From the NCBI GenBank assembly GCA_016719135.1, contig JADKAV010000001.1, positions 248,001-312,000 on the forward strand: a stretch of DNA of 64,000 bases. Direction: 5' to 3'. How positions within the stretch are numbered: the stretch's first letter is position 1; every line of letters begins with the position of its first letter. Below the pieces are notes generated by a model that saw only the letters and a list, made by a program, of their open reading frames with translations, made no database searches and was not told the origin of the DNA. Source of the stretch: Micrococcales bacterium (GTDB taxonomy: Bacteria; Actinomycetota; Actinomycetes; S36-B12; UBA10799). Positions 34,732 through 43,873 of this stretch are shown one piece after another. The position numbers were made by a program, and so were the translations under genes.

Positions 34732-35718
34732 AAGAAGACGGACCGCCGGGCCACCAGCAACCGGTACAGCGTCTGCTGGATCGTCTCGCGCACCTGGTCG
34801 GTCAGGTCGAAGACCAGCATGGGGTCGTCCGCGGCGCCTTCGGGGAACTCGTCGGTGCGGATGGGCTCGCCGAACTCGATGATCCACTTGCTCGGCAGCG
34901 GCACCAGCCCCAGCGGCCCCAGCCACGGGAACGTCGGGGTGATCGGGAAATACGGCGCACCCAGCAGCCGGGCGAGCAGCTTGGCGTTGCCGATGATCGG
35001 GTAGATCTCCTCAGCGCCCACGATGGAACAGGGGATGATCGGGGTTTTCGTCCGCAGCGCCGCCGCCACGAACCCACCCCGGCCGAAGCGCTGCAGCTTG
35101 TACCGCTCGCTGAACGGCTTGCCGATGCCCTTGAAACCCTCGGGCCACACCCCGACCAGCTCGCCGGACGAGAGCAGCCGTTCGGCGTCCGGCGCACAGG
35201 CCAGCGTGTGCCCGCCCTTGCGCGCCAACTCGGCCACGAAGCGGCAGCTGGAAGACCAGGTCGGCCCCGAGCATCCGCAAGTGCCGGTGGTCCGGGTGGT
35301 TGTCCCAGATCGCCAGCTGGGTCATCATCGAGTCGACGGCCGCGGGTACCGAGGGGTTGGCCACCAGCCGCGCCCCACCGGTGTCCGGGATGTTCTCCAA
35401 GCCGCGGGTCTCGATCCGGAACCAGCGCTTGTACAGCGGGCGCAGCGGTGCCAGCAGGATGCGGTCGGTGAGTTCGGGGTCGAAGCCGAAGTCGTCGACC
35501 TTGTAGTCGCCGGTGATTCGCCGGCGCAGGAATGCCAGCGCCCCGGCCACCCGGGTGTCCCAGTCGACGTGCTCCTCGACGCCGGGCAGCGGCGCGCTGT
35601 CCGGCATCACGTCCTCGGCCGGCGCTGCCTCGACCGGCTTGCCAGGCCCCGGGCGCGCTCGGCCGCCGGCTTCTTCTGGGGTCCTCGCCCTTGATGGGGA
35701 TCACCGCGCGTCAGGCAC
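34728..35718 (-). CDS. PlsC-type lysophospholipid acyltransferase (Rv0502-like), frameshifted
   Basis: A glycerolipid acyltransferase homologue. A GTG at 35718, after GGAAAGGAG, starts PDAR, and a lost base near 35703 separates it from VIPIKGEDP. The body continues VDWDTRVAGALAFLRRRITG, GDYKVDDFGFDPEL and WFRIETRGLENIPDTGG. Near 35241 an extra base shifts the frame into ELARKGGHTLACAPDAERLL, VWPEGFKGIGKPFSERYKLQ and the end LLVARRSVFF. The acceptor motif, normally NHSGTxxxD, reads NPSVPAAVD; small homopolymer corrections would restore NHSGTAAVD. At least two and probably four indels affect the gene. The start overlaps the GalE2-like stop by eight bases (GTGCCTGA). Confidence 0.82.
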
Positions 35719-36744
35719 GGGCCTGCTCCTTTCCGGTCAGCAGCGACAGCAGCTGGTCCTCAGGCTCTCCACCCGCTCCGCGGGCAGCAGGCGATTCAGG
35801 TTGTGCGCCTCCACGAAGGCTTCGAAGGTCTCCGGGGTCGTGTGCTGGGGCACAAAGCCGAACTCAGCGCGCATCCGGGTGGTGTCGATCCCGCGCCCGT
35901 AGGTCAGGAAACGGACCTGCTCCGGCGAGAAGTCCGCCAGCCCGAGCCGGCGGAACACGCCCCCACGCCGAACGCGAACGGCTGGGCCACCGGCAGCCAC
36001 GGGCCGGCCCGCCCGGCGTGCCGCCTGCGACACCAGGATGACCCCGTCGCCGGCGACGTTGAACGTGCCCGGATGGTCCTCGACCGTGGCCCGGCGCAAC
36101 GCCTCGAGGCCGTCGTCCTCGTGGATGAACTGCAGCCAGGCATCGAAGCCGAGCACCACGGGGATCACCGGCAGCGAGAAGTACGTGGCCATCGGGGTCT
36201 GACCTGCGGGCCGAAGAAGTTCGCGAAGCGCAAGGTGGTCACCTGCGACGTCGGGACGGCGACGGGCGAAGCCGCGCACGTAGCCCTCGACCTCGACGCT
36301 GTCCTTGGCCCAGCCCGAGGTCGGCGCGTGCTTCGGCTCCATCTCCTCGGTGAACATCGCCGGGTCCTTGGGACCGGCGCCGTACACCGACGAGGTGGAC
36401 TTGACCACGAGTTTGCGCACCGTCGGCGACTTCTGGCAGGCGGCCAGCAACTGCATGGTGCCGATGACGTTGATCTCCTTCATCGACATCCGGCCGCCGG
36501 CCTGCATGGGCGTGGCGATGACGCCCATGTGCACCACCGTGTCCACCTGGGCCGCGTCGATGACCTTCGCGATGATGGGGTTGCGGATGTCGGCGCGCAC
36601 GAACTCCGCGCCGCCGATCTCCTGGCGCGGGGCGACCACATCCACCCCGATCACCCGATCGACGTCCGGGTCCTGGGTGAGGATCTGCGCCATCCGTCCC
36701 CCGAGGTAGCGGGAGACGCCGGTGACCAGAACCACGCGTCCCAT
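35711..36744 (-). CDS. NAD-dependent epimerase/reductase (GalE2/Rv0501-like), several indels
   Basis: An SDR-type sugar epimerase or reductase homologue of about 344 residues. Rossmann start RVVLVTGVSRYLGGRMAQIL, acidic loop VIGVDVVAPRQEIGGAEFV, and the catalytic region KSTSSVYGAGPKDP. Two compensated indel pairs scramble short segments: 36249 to about 36203 (should read TTLRFANFFGPQVRTP) and about 36000 to 35965 (should read WLPVAQPFAFGVGG). A further shift near 35775 hides the natural tail EPEDQLLSLLTGKEQARA with TGA at 35711. The start ATG 36744 lies ten bases after the bS22 stop. Together with bS22 and the acyltransferase it matches the order Rv0500B-Rv0501-Rv0502. Confidence 0.85.
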
Positions 36745-36753
36745 CGGCGCCTA

Positions 36754-36852
36754 CTACTTCTTGTTGCGCCGCTGGACGCGGGTCTTGCGCAGCAGCTTGC
36801 GATGCTTCTTCTTCGCCATGCGCTTGCGCCGCTTCTTGACCACCGAACCCAT
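36754..36852 (-). CDS. Ribosomal protein bS22-like peptide (AURKAIP1/COX24 domain)
   Basis: A 32-residue highly basic peptide, MGSVVKKRRKRMAKKKHRKL followed by LRKTRVQRRNKK, ending in tandem TAG codons. The sequence matches the actinobacterial small-subunit protein bS22 family (AURKAIP1/COX24 domain, Rv0500B in mycobacteria), which binds the 30S decoding region. ATG 36852 has a strong AGGAGG at about six bases. It lies directly upstream of the GalE2-like gene, as in mycobacteria. Very short, so easily missed in automated gene calls. Confidence 0.93.
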   Translation of the reverse strand: MGSVVKKRRKRMAKKKHRKLLRKTRVQRRNKK

Positions 36853-36903
36853 TAAGGCCTCCTACGACCGTCGTCGACTACTTCCCCAGGGTAGTTCGTC
36901 GGG

Positions 36904-38087
36904 CTAGAACATGGGATCGGGGTCTGGGTCGATCCCCAGATGCGGAAACGCCGCACGCCGCGAGGCGAGGACCGCCGCGTCCACGGGGTCGTCTGGGTTG
37001 TAGCCCATCTCCCAGCTGCGCACCCAGGGATCCCGGTCGTTGCCCATCGTCAGGGGCGGGTCGCGCTGCAGGACGTTGCTCACCAGTTCCCGGAACGCCT
37101 CCGGAGTAGCCTCCGTGGGTTCGATGGGCCGTTCCAGTGCCTCGGCCAGCAGGTGCGTCCACGCAATGGGGACCACATCGACCCACTCGTAGCCGCCGCC
37201 ACCGGTGGCGATCCAGCGGCCCTCGCGTGGGTATGGGCCAGTCGGTGCAGCGCCCGGTAGGACATGCGCTGCCCCTCGAGGCTCAAGGACATGTGCGCCA
37301 GCGGGTCCTGGAAGTGGCTGTCACAACCTTGCTGGGTCACCAGGTACTGCGGCTCGAAGGCCTTCAGCACCGCGGGGACGATCGCGTCGAACGCGCGCAG
37401 CCAGGCGTTGTCTGCCGTGCCGGGCGGGAGCGCCACATTGATCGCGCTGCCCTCGGCGCCCGGCCCCCCGATCTCGGTGGGCCAACCGGTTCCCGGGAAC
37501 AACGTGCGCGGGCTCTCGTGCAGCGAGATGGTCAGCACCCTCGGGTCGTCCCAGAAATGCTGTTGCACCCCGTCGCCGTGATGGACATCCACATCGACAT
37601 AGGCGACCCGCTCGACACCCTGGTCGAGCAGCCACTTGATCCCGGCCGCGAGATCGTTGTAGACACAGAACCCGGAGGCCCGATCGGGCATCGCATGATG
37701 CAGCCCGCCTGCGAAGTTGACGCCGTGGTCGGCCTGACCGTGGTACACGGCCTGGGTCACCGCCACCGTCGCCGCGCAGACCGTCTCGGAGTATTTGTGC
37801 ATGTCGGGGAAGGTCGGGACATCGTCGGTGCCCAGCCCGTGTGAACCTTCAGTCTCCTGCTGAACCGCCTCGATGAACTCTGCGGAGTGGAGGCTGGCCA
37901 GCAGCCCCTCCGGCATCGTCGCCGGTTGGACCATCGTGAGGTTCGCGTCGTCGAGCAGGCCGAAGTCCCGCGAGAGCCGATATGCCAATTGCACGCGGAC
38001 CGGCGCCAAAGGGTGACCCGGACCGAAATCGTAGTGGCGCAAGTCGTCGTGCCAGACGAAGGTGACTCGGAAGGTTGTCGGTCCCAC
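36904..38087 (-). CDS. Acetoin utilisation protein AcuC (class I-type deacetylase), one frameshift
   Basis: A zinc-dependent histone-deacetylase-fold enzyme of about 394 residues that may remove acetyl groups from proteins such as acetyl-CoA synthetase. It starts at GTG 38087 (VGPTTFRVTFVWHDDLRHYD). The active site lies in GVNFAGGLHHAMPDRASGFC and YVDVDVHHGDGVQQHFWDD, with further conserved LFPGTGWPTEIGG. A lost base near 37225 shifts the frame after HTHA. The rest reads GRWIATGGGGYEW, VVPIAWTHLLAEALERP and ends HLGIDPDPDPMF. Divergent from proC; the shared gap is 89 bases. Confidence 0.87.
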
Positions 38088-38176
38088 ACCGAAACAGACG
38101 CCCGGGCGGGTCAGCCGCACACGCCAGGACCAGCCACGGCCCCGCCCGGGAGCCGCGCATTGTTACGGTTGCGCAC

Positions 38177-38980
38177 ATGGGTGTAGTTGCGGTCGTCGGG
38201 GCCGGCGTCATGGGTGAGGCACTGCTGTCCGGGCTGCTGCGCGGGGATCGTATGGGCGACACTTTCGTCGTCGCCGACAAGCGCCATGACCGGGTCATCG
38301 AACTCCACGAGCGCTACGGCGTCGACATCTCCACCAACGTGGAGGCCGCGCGGGAAGCCGACGTCGTCGTGCTGGTCGTCAAACCGCAGGACATCTTCGG
38401 CGTGGTCGAGGAGATCGCCGAGGAGCTCAAACCTGGCGCCTTGGTGGTTTCGCTGGCCGCGGGCGTCACCACTGCCTCGTTGGAACAGCGACTGCCGCAG
38501 GGCACACCGGTGGTGAGGGTGATGCCGAATACCCCCGCGCTGGTCGACCAGGGGATGTCGGCGGTCTCGCCGGGTTCGCACTGCAAGGCCGAGCACGTGG
38601 CAATGGCCGTACGGCTGATGGGCTGCGTCGGCAAGGTCGTCGAGGTGCCCGAGCGGCAGCAGGACGCGGTCACCGCGATCTCGGGATCCGGACCGGCCTA
38701 CATCTTCTTCACCGTCGAGGCCATGATCGAGGCAGGCGTCGGTTTGGGGCTGCCACGCCGCTTGGCGACCGAGCTGACCCTGCAGACGGTGTACGGCGCC
38801 GCAACAATGCTGCGGGAAACCGGCGAACACCCGGTGGTCCTGCGCGAGAACGTGACCTCGCCTGCCGGAACCACCGCCGCGGCACTGCGGATTCTGGAGG
38901 ATCACAAGGTCCGGGCCGCGTTCCTGGCCGCTCTGGAAGCGGCCAGGGATCGATCCGTGGAATTGGCCGCCGGCAGCTGA
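38177..38980 (+). CDS. proC: Pyrroline-5-carboxylate reductase
   Basis: Catalyses the last step of proline synthesis, the NAD(P)H reduction of P5C. A 267-residue protein with VVAVVGAGVMGEALLSGLL (dinucleotide fold), VRVMPNTPALVDQGMSAV (substrate region) and the C-terminal signature VTSPAGTTAAALRILE. ATG 38177 is seven bases after TACGGT with no Shine-Dalgarno sequence, suggesting a leaderless transcript. It is the counterpart of Rv0500 in the conserved neighbourhood. Proline dehydrogenase is encoded 4 kb away on the other strand. Intact and free of frameshifts. Confidence 0.95.
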   Translation: MGVVAVVGAGVMGEALLSGLLRGDRMGDTFVVADKRHDRVIELHERYGVDISTNVEAAREADVVVLVVKPQDIFGVVEEIAEELKPGALVVSLAAGVTTASLEQRLPQGTPVVRVMPNTPALVDQGMSAVSPGSHCKAEHVAMAVRLMGCVGKVVEVPERQQDAVTAISGSGPAYIFFTVEAMIEAGVGLGLPRRLATELTLQTVYGAATMLRETGEHPVVLRENVTSPAGTTAAALRILEDHKVRAAFLAALEAARDRSVELAAGS

Positions 38981-39003
38981 ACCTCTGCCGCGCGCGGACC
39001 TAG

Positions 39004-39037
39004 GTCGCGAGCGCCACAGGTTCATCCCGCTCGCGAC
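39004..39037. terminator. Hairpin between proC and the P-type ATPase
   Basis: A perfect 9-bp stem, GTCGCGAGC (39004-39012) and GCTCGCGAC (39029-39037), 24 bases after the proC stop. No T-run follows. Confidence 0.5.
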
Positions 39038-39059
39038 TACCCACACGGTGTCCGGTTGG

Positions 39060-39083
39060 TGCTCGTTCGTCGTGCGACGAGCA
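39060..39083. terminator. Second hairpin of the convergent intergenic region
   Basis: A 7-bp stem, TGCTCGT (39060-39066) and ACGAGCA (39077-39083), placed between the proC hairpin and the ATPase stop at 39129. It may serve the minus-strand transcript. Confidence 0.4.
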
Positions 39084-39128
39084 GCAACCACGCGGAATGC
39101 GGCGCGCCGATTGCGAGGAGCACCCGAC

Positions 39129-41873
39129 TCATGCCGCTGCCGGCGCCTGCTTCGCCTCACCTGAGCGACTACGCGCGATCCACTTGCCGGCCTCCCACAG
39201 GAGCAGCAGGACCACCGCGGGTGCGGCGCCGATCAGCCACTGGGTGTCGGTGAGCGCCTGCGAGTCCAGCAGCGACGTCAGCGCCCCACCACGGGCGATC
39301 AGCACCGCCAGCACGATCTCCACCAGCGCGACGATGTTCAGCGTCGCGTTGTCGAACGTCGCCGTGGTGAACACGGTCGCTTTCTGATCGCGGCTTTCGA
39401 ATGCGACGATCACCAGCATCAGTGAGAACGCCACCAGCCCCATCGTGCTCCCGATTTCAACCTGGCCGTACTGGTTCTCCCCGAACACGATCACGGCGTT
39501 GATGACGACCGCCATGAACAGGCCCACCAGGCCGACCGTGGTGATGACCGGCCCGGACATGATCGAGGCCGCCCGCGGGCGCGGCTTGCGCTTCATGAGG
39601 CCGGGGGTCTCTTTGTCCAGGCCCAGCGCGATGCCGACCGGTGCGGTGATCAGGAAGTTGATCCAGAGGATCTGAGCCGCGGAGAACGGCTCGCCCGACG
39701 CGATGTTGAGGATGCTGGCCATCAAGAACGTGACCACGTAAGTGACAAGCGCGATCAGCATGAAGCGGATGTACTTCAGCATGTTGTCGTAGAGTTTGCG
39801 GCCCTCCGACACTGCCCGCACGATCGTGGCGAAGTTGTCGTCGGTGAGGATCATGCGACTGGCGTTCTTCGCGACCTGCGTGCCGCTGCCCATCGCGATG
39901 CCGATGTCGGCTGCCTTGATGGCCGGGGCGTCGTTGACACCGTCGCCGGTCATCGCCACGACCGCATCCTTCTTGCGCAGCGTCTCGACCATGAGCACCT
40001 TGTGCTCAGGCGCCACCCGACCGACCACGCCGATGTTGTCGATGCGCTCGAGGCGCTCGGCCTCGGACATCGCGGCCAGTTCGGTGCCGAGGATGGCCTC
40101 GCCGGGGATTCCGAGCTGCTTGGCCACCGCCGCACCGGTGACCACGTCGTCGCCGGTCACCATCCTCACCCGAATGTTGGCGTCCTGGGCGGCCAGGACA
40201 GCCTCATGTGACTCCTCCCGCGGCGGGTCGATCATGCCCACCAGTGCGGTCATCTGCAGATCCTGCACCATCGCGAGCAGATCGCCGTCAGGGTCGAAAT
40301 CGTTGGGGTCCATGTCCTTCATGGCTGCGGCCATCACGCGAAGGCCCTTGCCTCCCAGCCGCTGCATCTGCTTGTTGGCACGCTCAGTCTCCGCCTCGCC
40401 CCAGGCAACGGTCTCGCCGCCTGACAGCGCCGTGGTGGCCCGGGAGATGACCGCCGGTCCGGCGCCTTTGACGAACACCCGCACGACGGCTTTTCCGGAC
40501 TCGTCGGTGGCCTGGCAGAACCGCGCCATGAGTTTGTAGGTGGGGTCGAAAGGAAGAGTGGCAAGGCTGGGGAAGGCCTCGATCGTGCTCTCGTGGTCGA
40601 TCTTCGCCTTGGAGCCGAGGACCAGTAGGGCGCCCTCGGTGGGATCACCGACGACCTTGCCGTCCACCAGTTTCGCGTCGTTGGCTATCAGGAACGGCAG
40701 AATCGCGGCTTCGATCGTGTTGGTGTTGCCCGCGGTGTGGTGGATTTCCCCGTCCAGGCTGTAACCCTTGCCGGTGACCGAGAACCTGTCGGTCGCGTCG
40801 ATCACCTCGACAACCGTCACCTGGTTCAACGTCAGGGTGCCGGTCTTGTCCGAGTTGATCGCCGAGGTCGACCCCAAGGTCTCCACCGAGTCGAGGCTCT
40901 TGACCACCGCACCGTGCTGCGCCAGTTTCGACGAACCGGTCGAGAGGATCACCTGCAGGACCGTCGGCATCGCCATCGGGACCGCGGCCAGCGCCAGCGC
41001 GATCGCGGTCGTGAAGATCTGCTGGGTGGAATCCCCGCGCGAGATCCCCAACGCGAACATGATCGCGATGGTCAGACCAGCAGCACCGGCGATCCACAGC
41101 GTCAAGGTGTCCAGCTGCTTGGTCATCGGGGTCTTCAGCGTGGGGGTGGACTTCAACATCCCGGAGATCTTTCCCACGGCTGTATCAGCGCCGGTCCCCG
41201 TAACGATCATCACGCCGCCACCGTGGGTCACCGGTGTGTTCATGAACGCCATGTTCGACTGGTCACCGAGCACCGGATCCTTTTCGGTCACGATGTCCGC
41301 ACTCTTGCCGGCCGGTACGCTCTCCCCGGTCAGCGCCGACTCATCGATCTGCAACGACGAGGACTGGATCAGCCTGCCGTCAGCGCACACGTCATCACCG
41401 GCCGCCAGCAGAACCACGTCGCCGACCACCACCTGATCGGCATCGATCTTCACCTCTGTGCCGTCACGACGGACTCTCGCCGACGTCTTCAGCATCGACT
41501 GCAGGGCGTTCATCGCACTCTCGGCCTTGCCCTGCTGACGCATTCCCCCCAGTGCGTTCAAAGCTGTGATCAGCAGGACCGCTATGCCGGTGGATATCTC
41601 TCCGATCACGATCGACGCGACCGCGGCGGCCACCAGGATGATCTGCATGTAGCTCTTGTACTGCGCGAGGAACATCTTCCAGCCCGGCGGCGGGCTCTCG
41701 GCAGGTAAGGCGTTGGGCCCGTTCTTCTGCAGGGAGGCCGAAGCACCTGCAGCGGACAGCCCCTGATCGGGATCGACCCCCAACTTCTCGGCGACATCCT
41801 GGGCTGACATGGCATACCACTGCGTTGTCGCCGGGGCTGACGAATCCTTCGGTCTGACCGTGCTGTCACTCAT
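39129..41873 (-). CDS. P-type cation-transporting ATPase
   Basis: A 914-residue pump. The N-terminal cation-ATPase domain reads WYAMSAQDVAEKLGVDPDQG. The actuator motif is LQIDESALTGESVPAGKSA, the phosphorylated aspartate is in SAINSDKTGTLTLNQ, the nucleotide domain contains FDPTYKLMARFCQ, and the hinge is VAMTGDGVNDAPAIKAADIG. Helix M4 carries AVPMAMPTVLQVILSTG, where Ca2+ pumps have PEGLP and proton pumps have PxAMP. About ten helices with a C-terminal six. This PMAMP form leaves H+ or another monovalent ion more likely than Ca2+, but specificity is not certain. ATG 41873 follows ppk2 by 43 bases on the same strand, so they likely form an operon. Confidence 0.9.
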   Translation of the reverse strand: MSDSTVRPKDSSAPATTQWYAMSAQDVAEKLGVDPDQGLSAAGASASLQKNGPNALPAESPPPGWKMFLAQYKSYMQIILVAAAVASIVIGEISTGIAVLLITALNALGGMRQQGKAESAMNALQSMLKTSARVRRDGTEVKIDADQVVVGDVVLLAAGDDVCADGRLIQSSSLQIDESALTGESVPAGKSADIVTEKDPVLGDQSNMAFMNTPVTHGGGVMIVTGTGADTAVGKISGMLKSTPTLKTPMTKQLDTLTLWIAGAAGLTIAIMFALGISRGDSTQQIFTTAIALALAAVPMAMPTVLQVILSTGSSKLAQHGAVVKSLDSVETLGSTSAINSDKTGTLTLNQVTVVEVIDATDRFSVTGKGYSLDGEIHHTAGNTNTIEAAILPFLIANDAKLVDGKVVGDPTEGALLVLGSKAKIDHESTIEAFPSLATLPFDPTYKLMARFCQATDESGKAVVRVFVKGAGPAVISRATTALSGGETVAWGEAETERANKQMQRLGGKGLRVMAAAMKDMDPNDFDPDGDLLAMVQDLQMTALVGMIDPPREESHEAVLAAQDANIRVRMVTGDDVVTGAAVAKQLGIPGEAILGTELAAMSEAERLERIDNIGVVGRVAPEHKVLMVETLRKKDAVVAMTGDGVNDAPAIKAADIGIAMGSGTQVAKNASRMILTDDNFATIVRAVSEGRKLYDNMLKYIRFMLIALVTYVVTFLMASILNIASGEPFSAAQILWINFLITAPVGIALGLDKETPGLMKRKPRPRAASIMSGPVITTVGLVGLFMAVVINAVIVFGENQYGQVEIGSTMGLVAFSLMLVIVAFESRDQKATVFTTATFDNATLNIVALVEIVLAVLIARGGALTSLLDSQALTDTQWLIGAAPAVVLLLLWEAGKWIARSRSGEAKQAPAAA

Positions 41874-41916
41874 GACTGGAGTCCTTCTGCGGTGTGGGCC
41901 GTGGGCACTGGTGGGC

Positions 41917-42786
41917 CTAGAACGGCGTAGGGATGTGGTGCAGCGGGGCTGCCTCGGACAGCGCGTAGCCGCGGGGCGAAGGCTTGCGCGGCATCTTGAC
42001 GTCACTGGGTGGGAGCGGTTCGTAGGGGATCTGGCTGAGCAGATGCGAGATGATGTTGAGCCGACCGCGTTTCTTGTCGTCGTTGTCGACGACGAACCAG
42101 GGTGCCCAGGAAGTGTCGGTGGCGGCCAGCATCGCGTCGCGCGCACGGCAGTAGTCGTAGTGCTTGCTGTACGACTTCAGGTCCGTCGGTGAGAGCTTCC
42201 AGATCTTGCGCGGGTCGGTGATGCGGTTGGACAGCCGTCGGGTTTGCTCCTCGACACTGACATTGAGCCAGTACTTGATCAAGATGATGTCGTTGTCGAC
42301 CATCGCCTTTTCGACCGCCGGCGTCATATCGAGGAACCGCTGGGTCTGCTCCTGCGTGCAATAGCCCATTACCGGCTCGACACCGGCACGGTTGTACCAA
42401 CTGCGGTCGAAGATGGCCACCTCACCCGCCGACGGGAAATGCGCGATGTACCGCTGGATGTACATCTGCGACTTCTCGCGCTCAGTCGGTGTTGGCAGCG
42501 CGATGTGTTTGAAGACCCGCGGGCTCGTGCGTTCGGTGATCCGCCGGATGGTGCCGCCCTTGCCGGCCGAATCCAGCCCCTCGAACACGATGCAGACTTT
42601 GGCGCCGGTGGCCCTGACCCACTCCTGCATGGCAACGAGCTCACCCTGGAGCACGCGCATGTGCTGCTCGTATTCCTTCTTCTTCATCTTGGGTTGGCTG
42701 CGGTTGCTGACGGCAACATCAACTTCGCCCGGATCAGCGTGCTTGGCTTTGTCCTTCTTGTGGTGCCGCTTCGACTTCTTCGCCAT
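41917..42786 (-). CDS. ppk2: Polyphosphate kinase 2
   Basis: A PPK2-family kinase of 289 residues that transfers phosphate between polyphosphate and nucleotides. A basic tail of about 35 residues (AKKSKRHHKKDKAKH) precedes the core. Walker A is GLDSAGKGG (70-78), Walker B-like AIFDRSWYNRAGVEP with D127, and the lid has RKIWKLSPTDLKSYSKHYDY. The single-domain length of about 290 fits the class that uses ADP or GDP. It is followed closely by a P-type ATPase gene and lies 3.5 kb from the exopolyphosphatase gene, so polyphosphate metabolism is concentrated here. ATG 42786 has a GAGGCG just upstream. Confidence 0.93.
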   Translation of the reverse strand: MAKKSKRHHKKDKAKHADPGEVDVAVSNRSQPKMKKKEYEQHMRVLQGELVAMQEWVRATGAKVCIVFEGLDSAGKGGTIRRITERTSPRVFKHIALPTPTEREKSQMYIQRYIAHFPSAGEVAIFDRSWYNRAGVEPVMGYCTQEQTQRFLDMTPAVEKAMVDNDIILIKYWLNVSVEEQTRRLSNRITDPRKIWKLSPTDLKSYSKHYDYCRARDAMLAATDTSWAPWFVVDNDDKKRGRLNIISHLLSQIPYEPLPPSDVKMPRKPSPRGYALSEAAPLHHIPTPF

Positions 42787-42909
42787 CTCGCCTCATCTCA
42801 TCGACACGACCGCGAACACAATCGTCCGGGCAGCGCTTCTCAAGCAGCGTAGAGGCGGCGAGGCGGTGCGGGATCACCCATGCCGGGGGGTTTGGAAGAC
42901 TGGTCTGGG

Positions 42910-43839
42910 TCAGGACTTGGAGGTCATCGATTTGACGAACAGCGCCAGGTTGGCGGGTTTCTCAGCCATTCTGCGCACCATGTAGCCGTACCAATCCTCG
43001 CCATACGGGATGTAGACCCGAACCCGCTCACCGGCCTTGCTCAGCCGGCGTTGCTCATCGGGGCGCACCCCATAAAGCATCTGGTGCTCGTAGGTTCCTT
43101 TGGCCTTGTCCGCCCGGGTGGCCAGTGCGCCGGCGATCTCCACCAGTCGCGGGTCGTGCGAGGCGATCATCGGGTAGCAGGGTGAGTCGAACAGGATCCG
43201 CATGCAGCGCACGTAGGCCTTGTCGACATCCTCCTTGGCCTGGAATGCCACCGACTCCGGCTCCTTGTACGCGCCCTTGCACAGGCGGATCCGGGAGCCT
43301 TCGTACGCGAGGTCGCGGCAGTCCTGCTCGGTGCGGTACAGGCATGCCTGCAGGACCGCGCCAGTATTGGGGAAGTCGGCACGCAGGTCCCGCAGGATGC
43401 TCAGCGTCGAATCGGTGGTCGTGTGATCCTCCATGTCGAGGGTGACGGTGGTCCCGATCGCGGTCGCGGCCTCGCAGATGGCCCGCGCGTTGTCCAGGGC
43501 GAACTTCTCGCCGTCGCCGGGCAACGCCTGGCCCACCGCAGACAGTTTGACGGACACCTCCGCAGCTGCTGCAAGTCCGGCTTGGTCCAAACCTTTCAGC
43601 AACCGCAGGTAGGCCTCGCGGGTGTAGTCCGCCTGCCCACGGTCCTCGATGTCCTCCCCCAGGTGGTCGATGGTGCTCAGCAGCCCCTCCGAGGCGAGGT
43701 CGCCGGCGACCCCAACGGCGTCCTGCTCGGCTTCCCCGGCGATGAAGCGGGAGACGACCGACCGGCTGATCGGCGCGTTCGCTGAAATCTCCTGGATCTT
43801 CTTCTGTCGCGACAGAGTCAACAGCGTTCGCCGGATCAC
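42910..43839 (-). CDS. Proline dehydrogenase (monofunctional)
   Basis: FAD-dependent enzyme that oxidises proline to pyrroline-5-carboxylate at the membrane. A 309-residue TIM barrel with VSVKLSAVGQALPGDGEKFA, TLDMEDHTTTDSTLSILRDL, RLCKGAYKEPESVAFQAKED and the C-terminal RVRVYIPYGEDWYGYMVRRM, in which the arginine pair binds the substrate carboxylate. The GTG start at 43839 has GGAGG at seven bases. The partner P5C dehydrogenase is not in the window. It lies upstream of a TetR gene on the same strand, which could regulate it. Counterpart of mycobacterial Rv1188 in family terms. Confidence 0.92.
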   Translation of the reverse strand: MIRRTLLTLSRQKKIQEISANAPISRSVVSRFIAGEAEQDAVGVAGDLASEGLLSTIDHLGEDIEDRGQADYTREAYLRLLKGLDQAGLAAAAEVSVKLSAVGQALPGDGEKFALDNARAICEAATAIGTTVTLDMEDHTTTDSTLSILRDLRADFPNTGAVLQACLYRTEQDCRDLAYEGSRIRLCKGAYKEPESVAFQAKEDVDKAYVRCMRILFDSPCYPMIASHDPRLVEIAGALATRADKAKGTYEHQMLYGVRPDEQRRLSKAGERVRVYIPYGEDWYGYMVRRMAEKPANLALFVKSMTSKS

Positions 43840-43873
43840 CTAGGACCTCCCTGGAAGATTGTTCCCGGTCAGG

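Noticed and set aside
34712..35471. Extension of the HAD gene to 35471
   Set aside because: The added residues are antisense to the acyltransferase gene and have no family features. A short frameshift near 34683 gives a natural end at 34711 within a hairpin.
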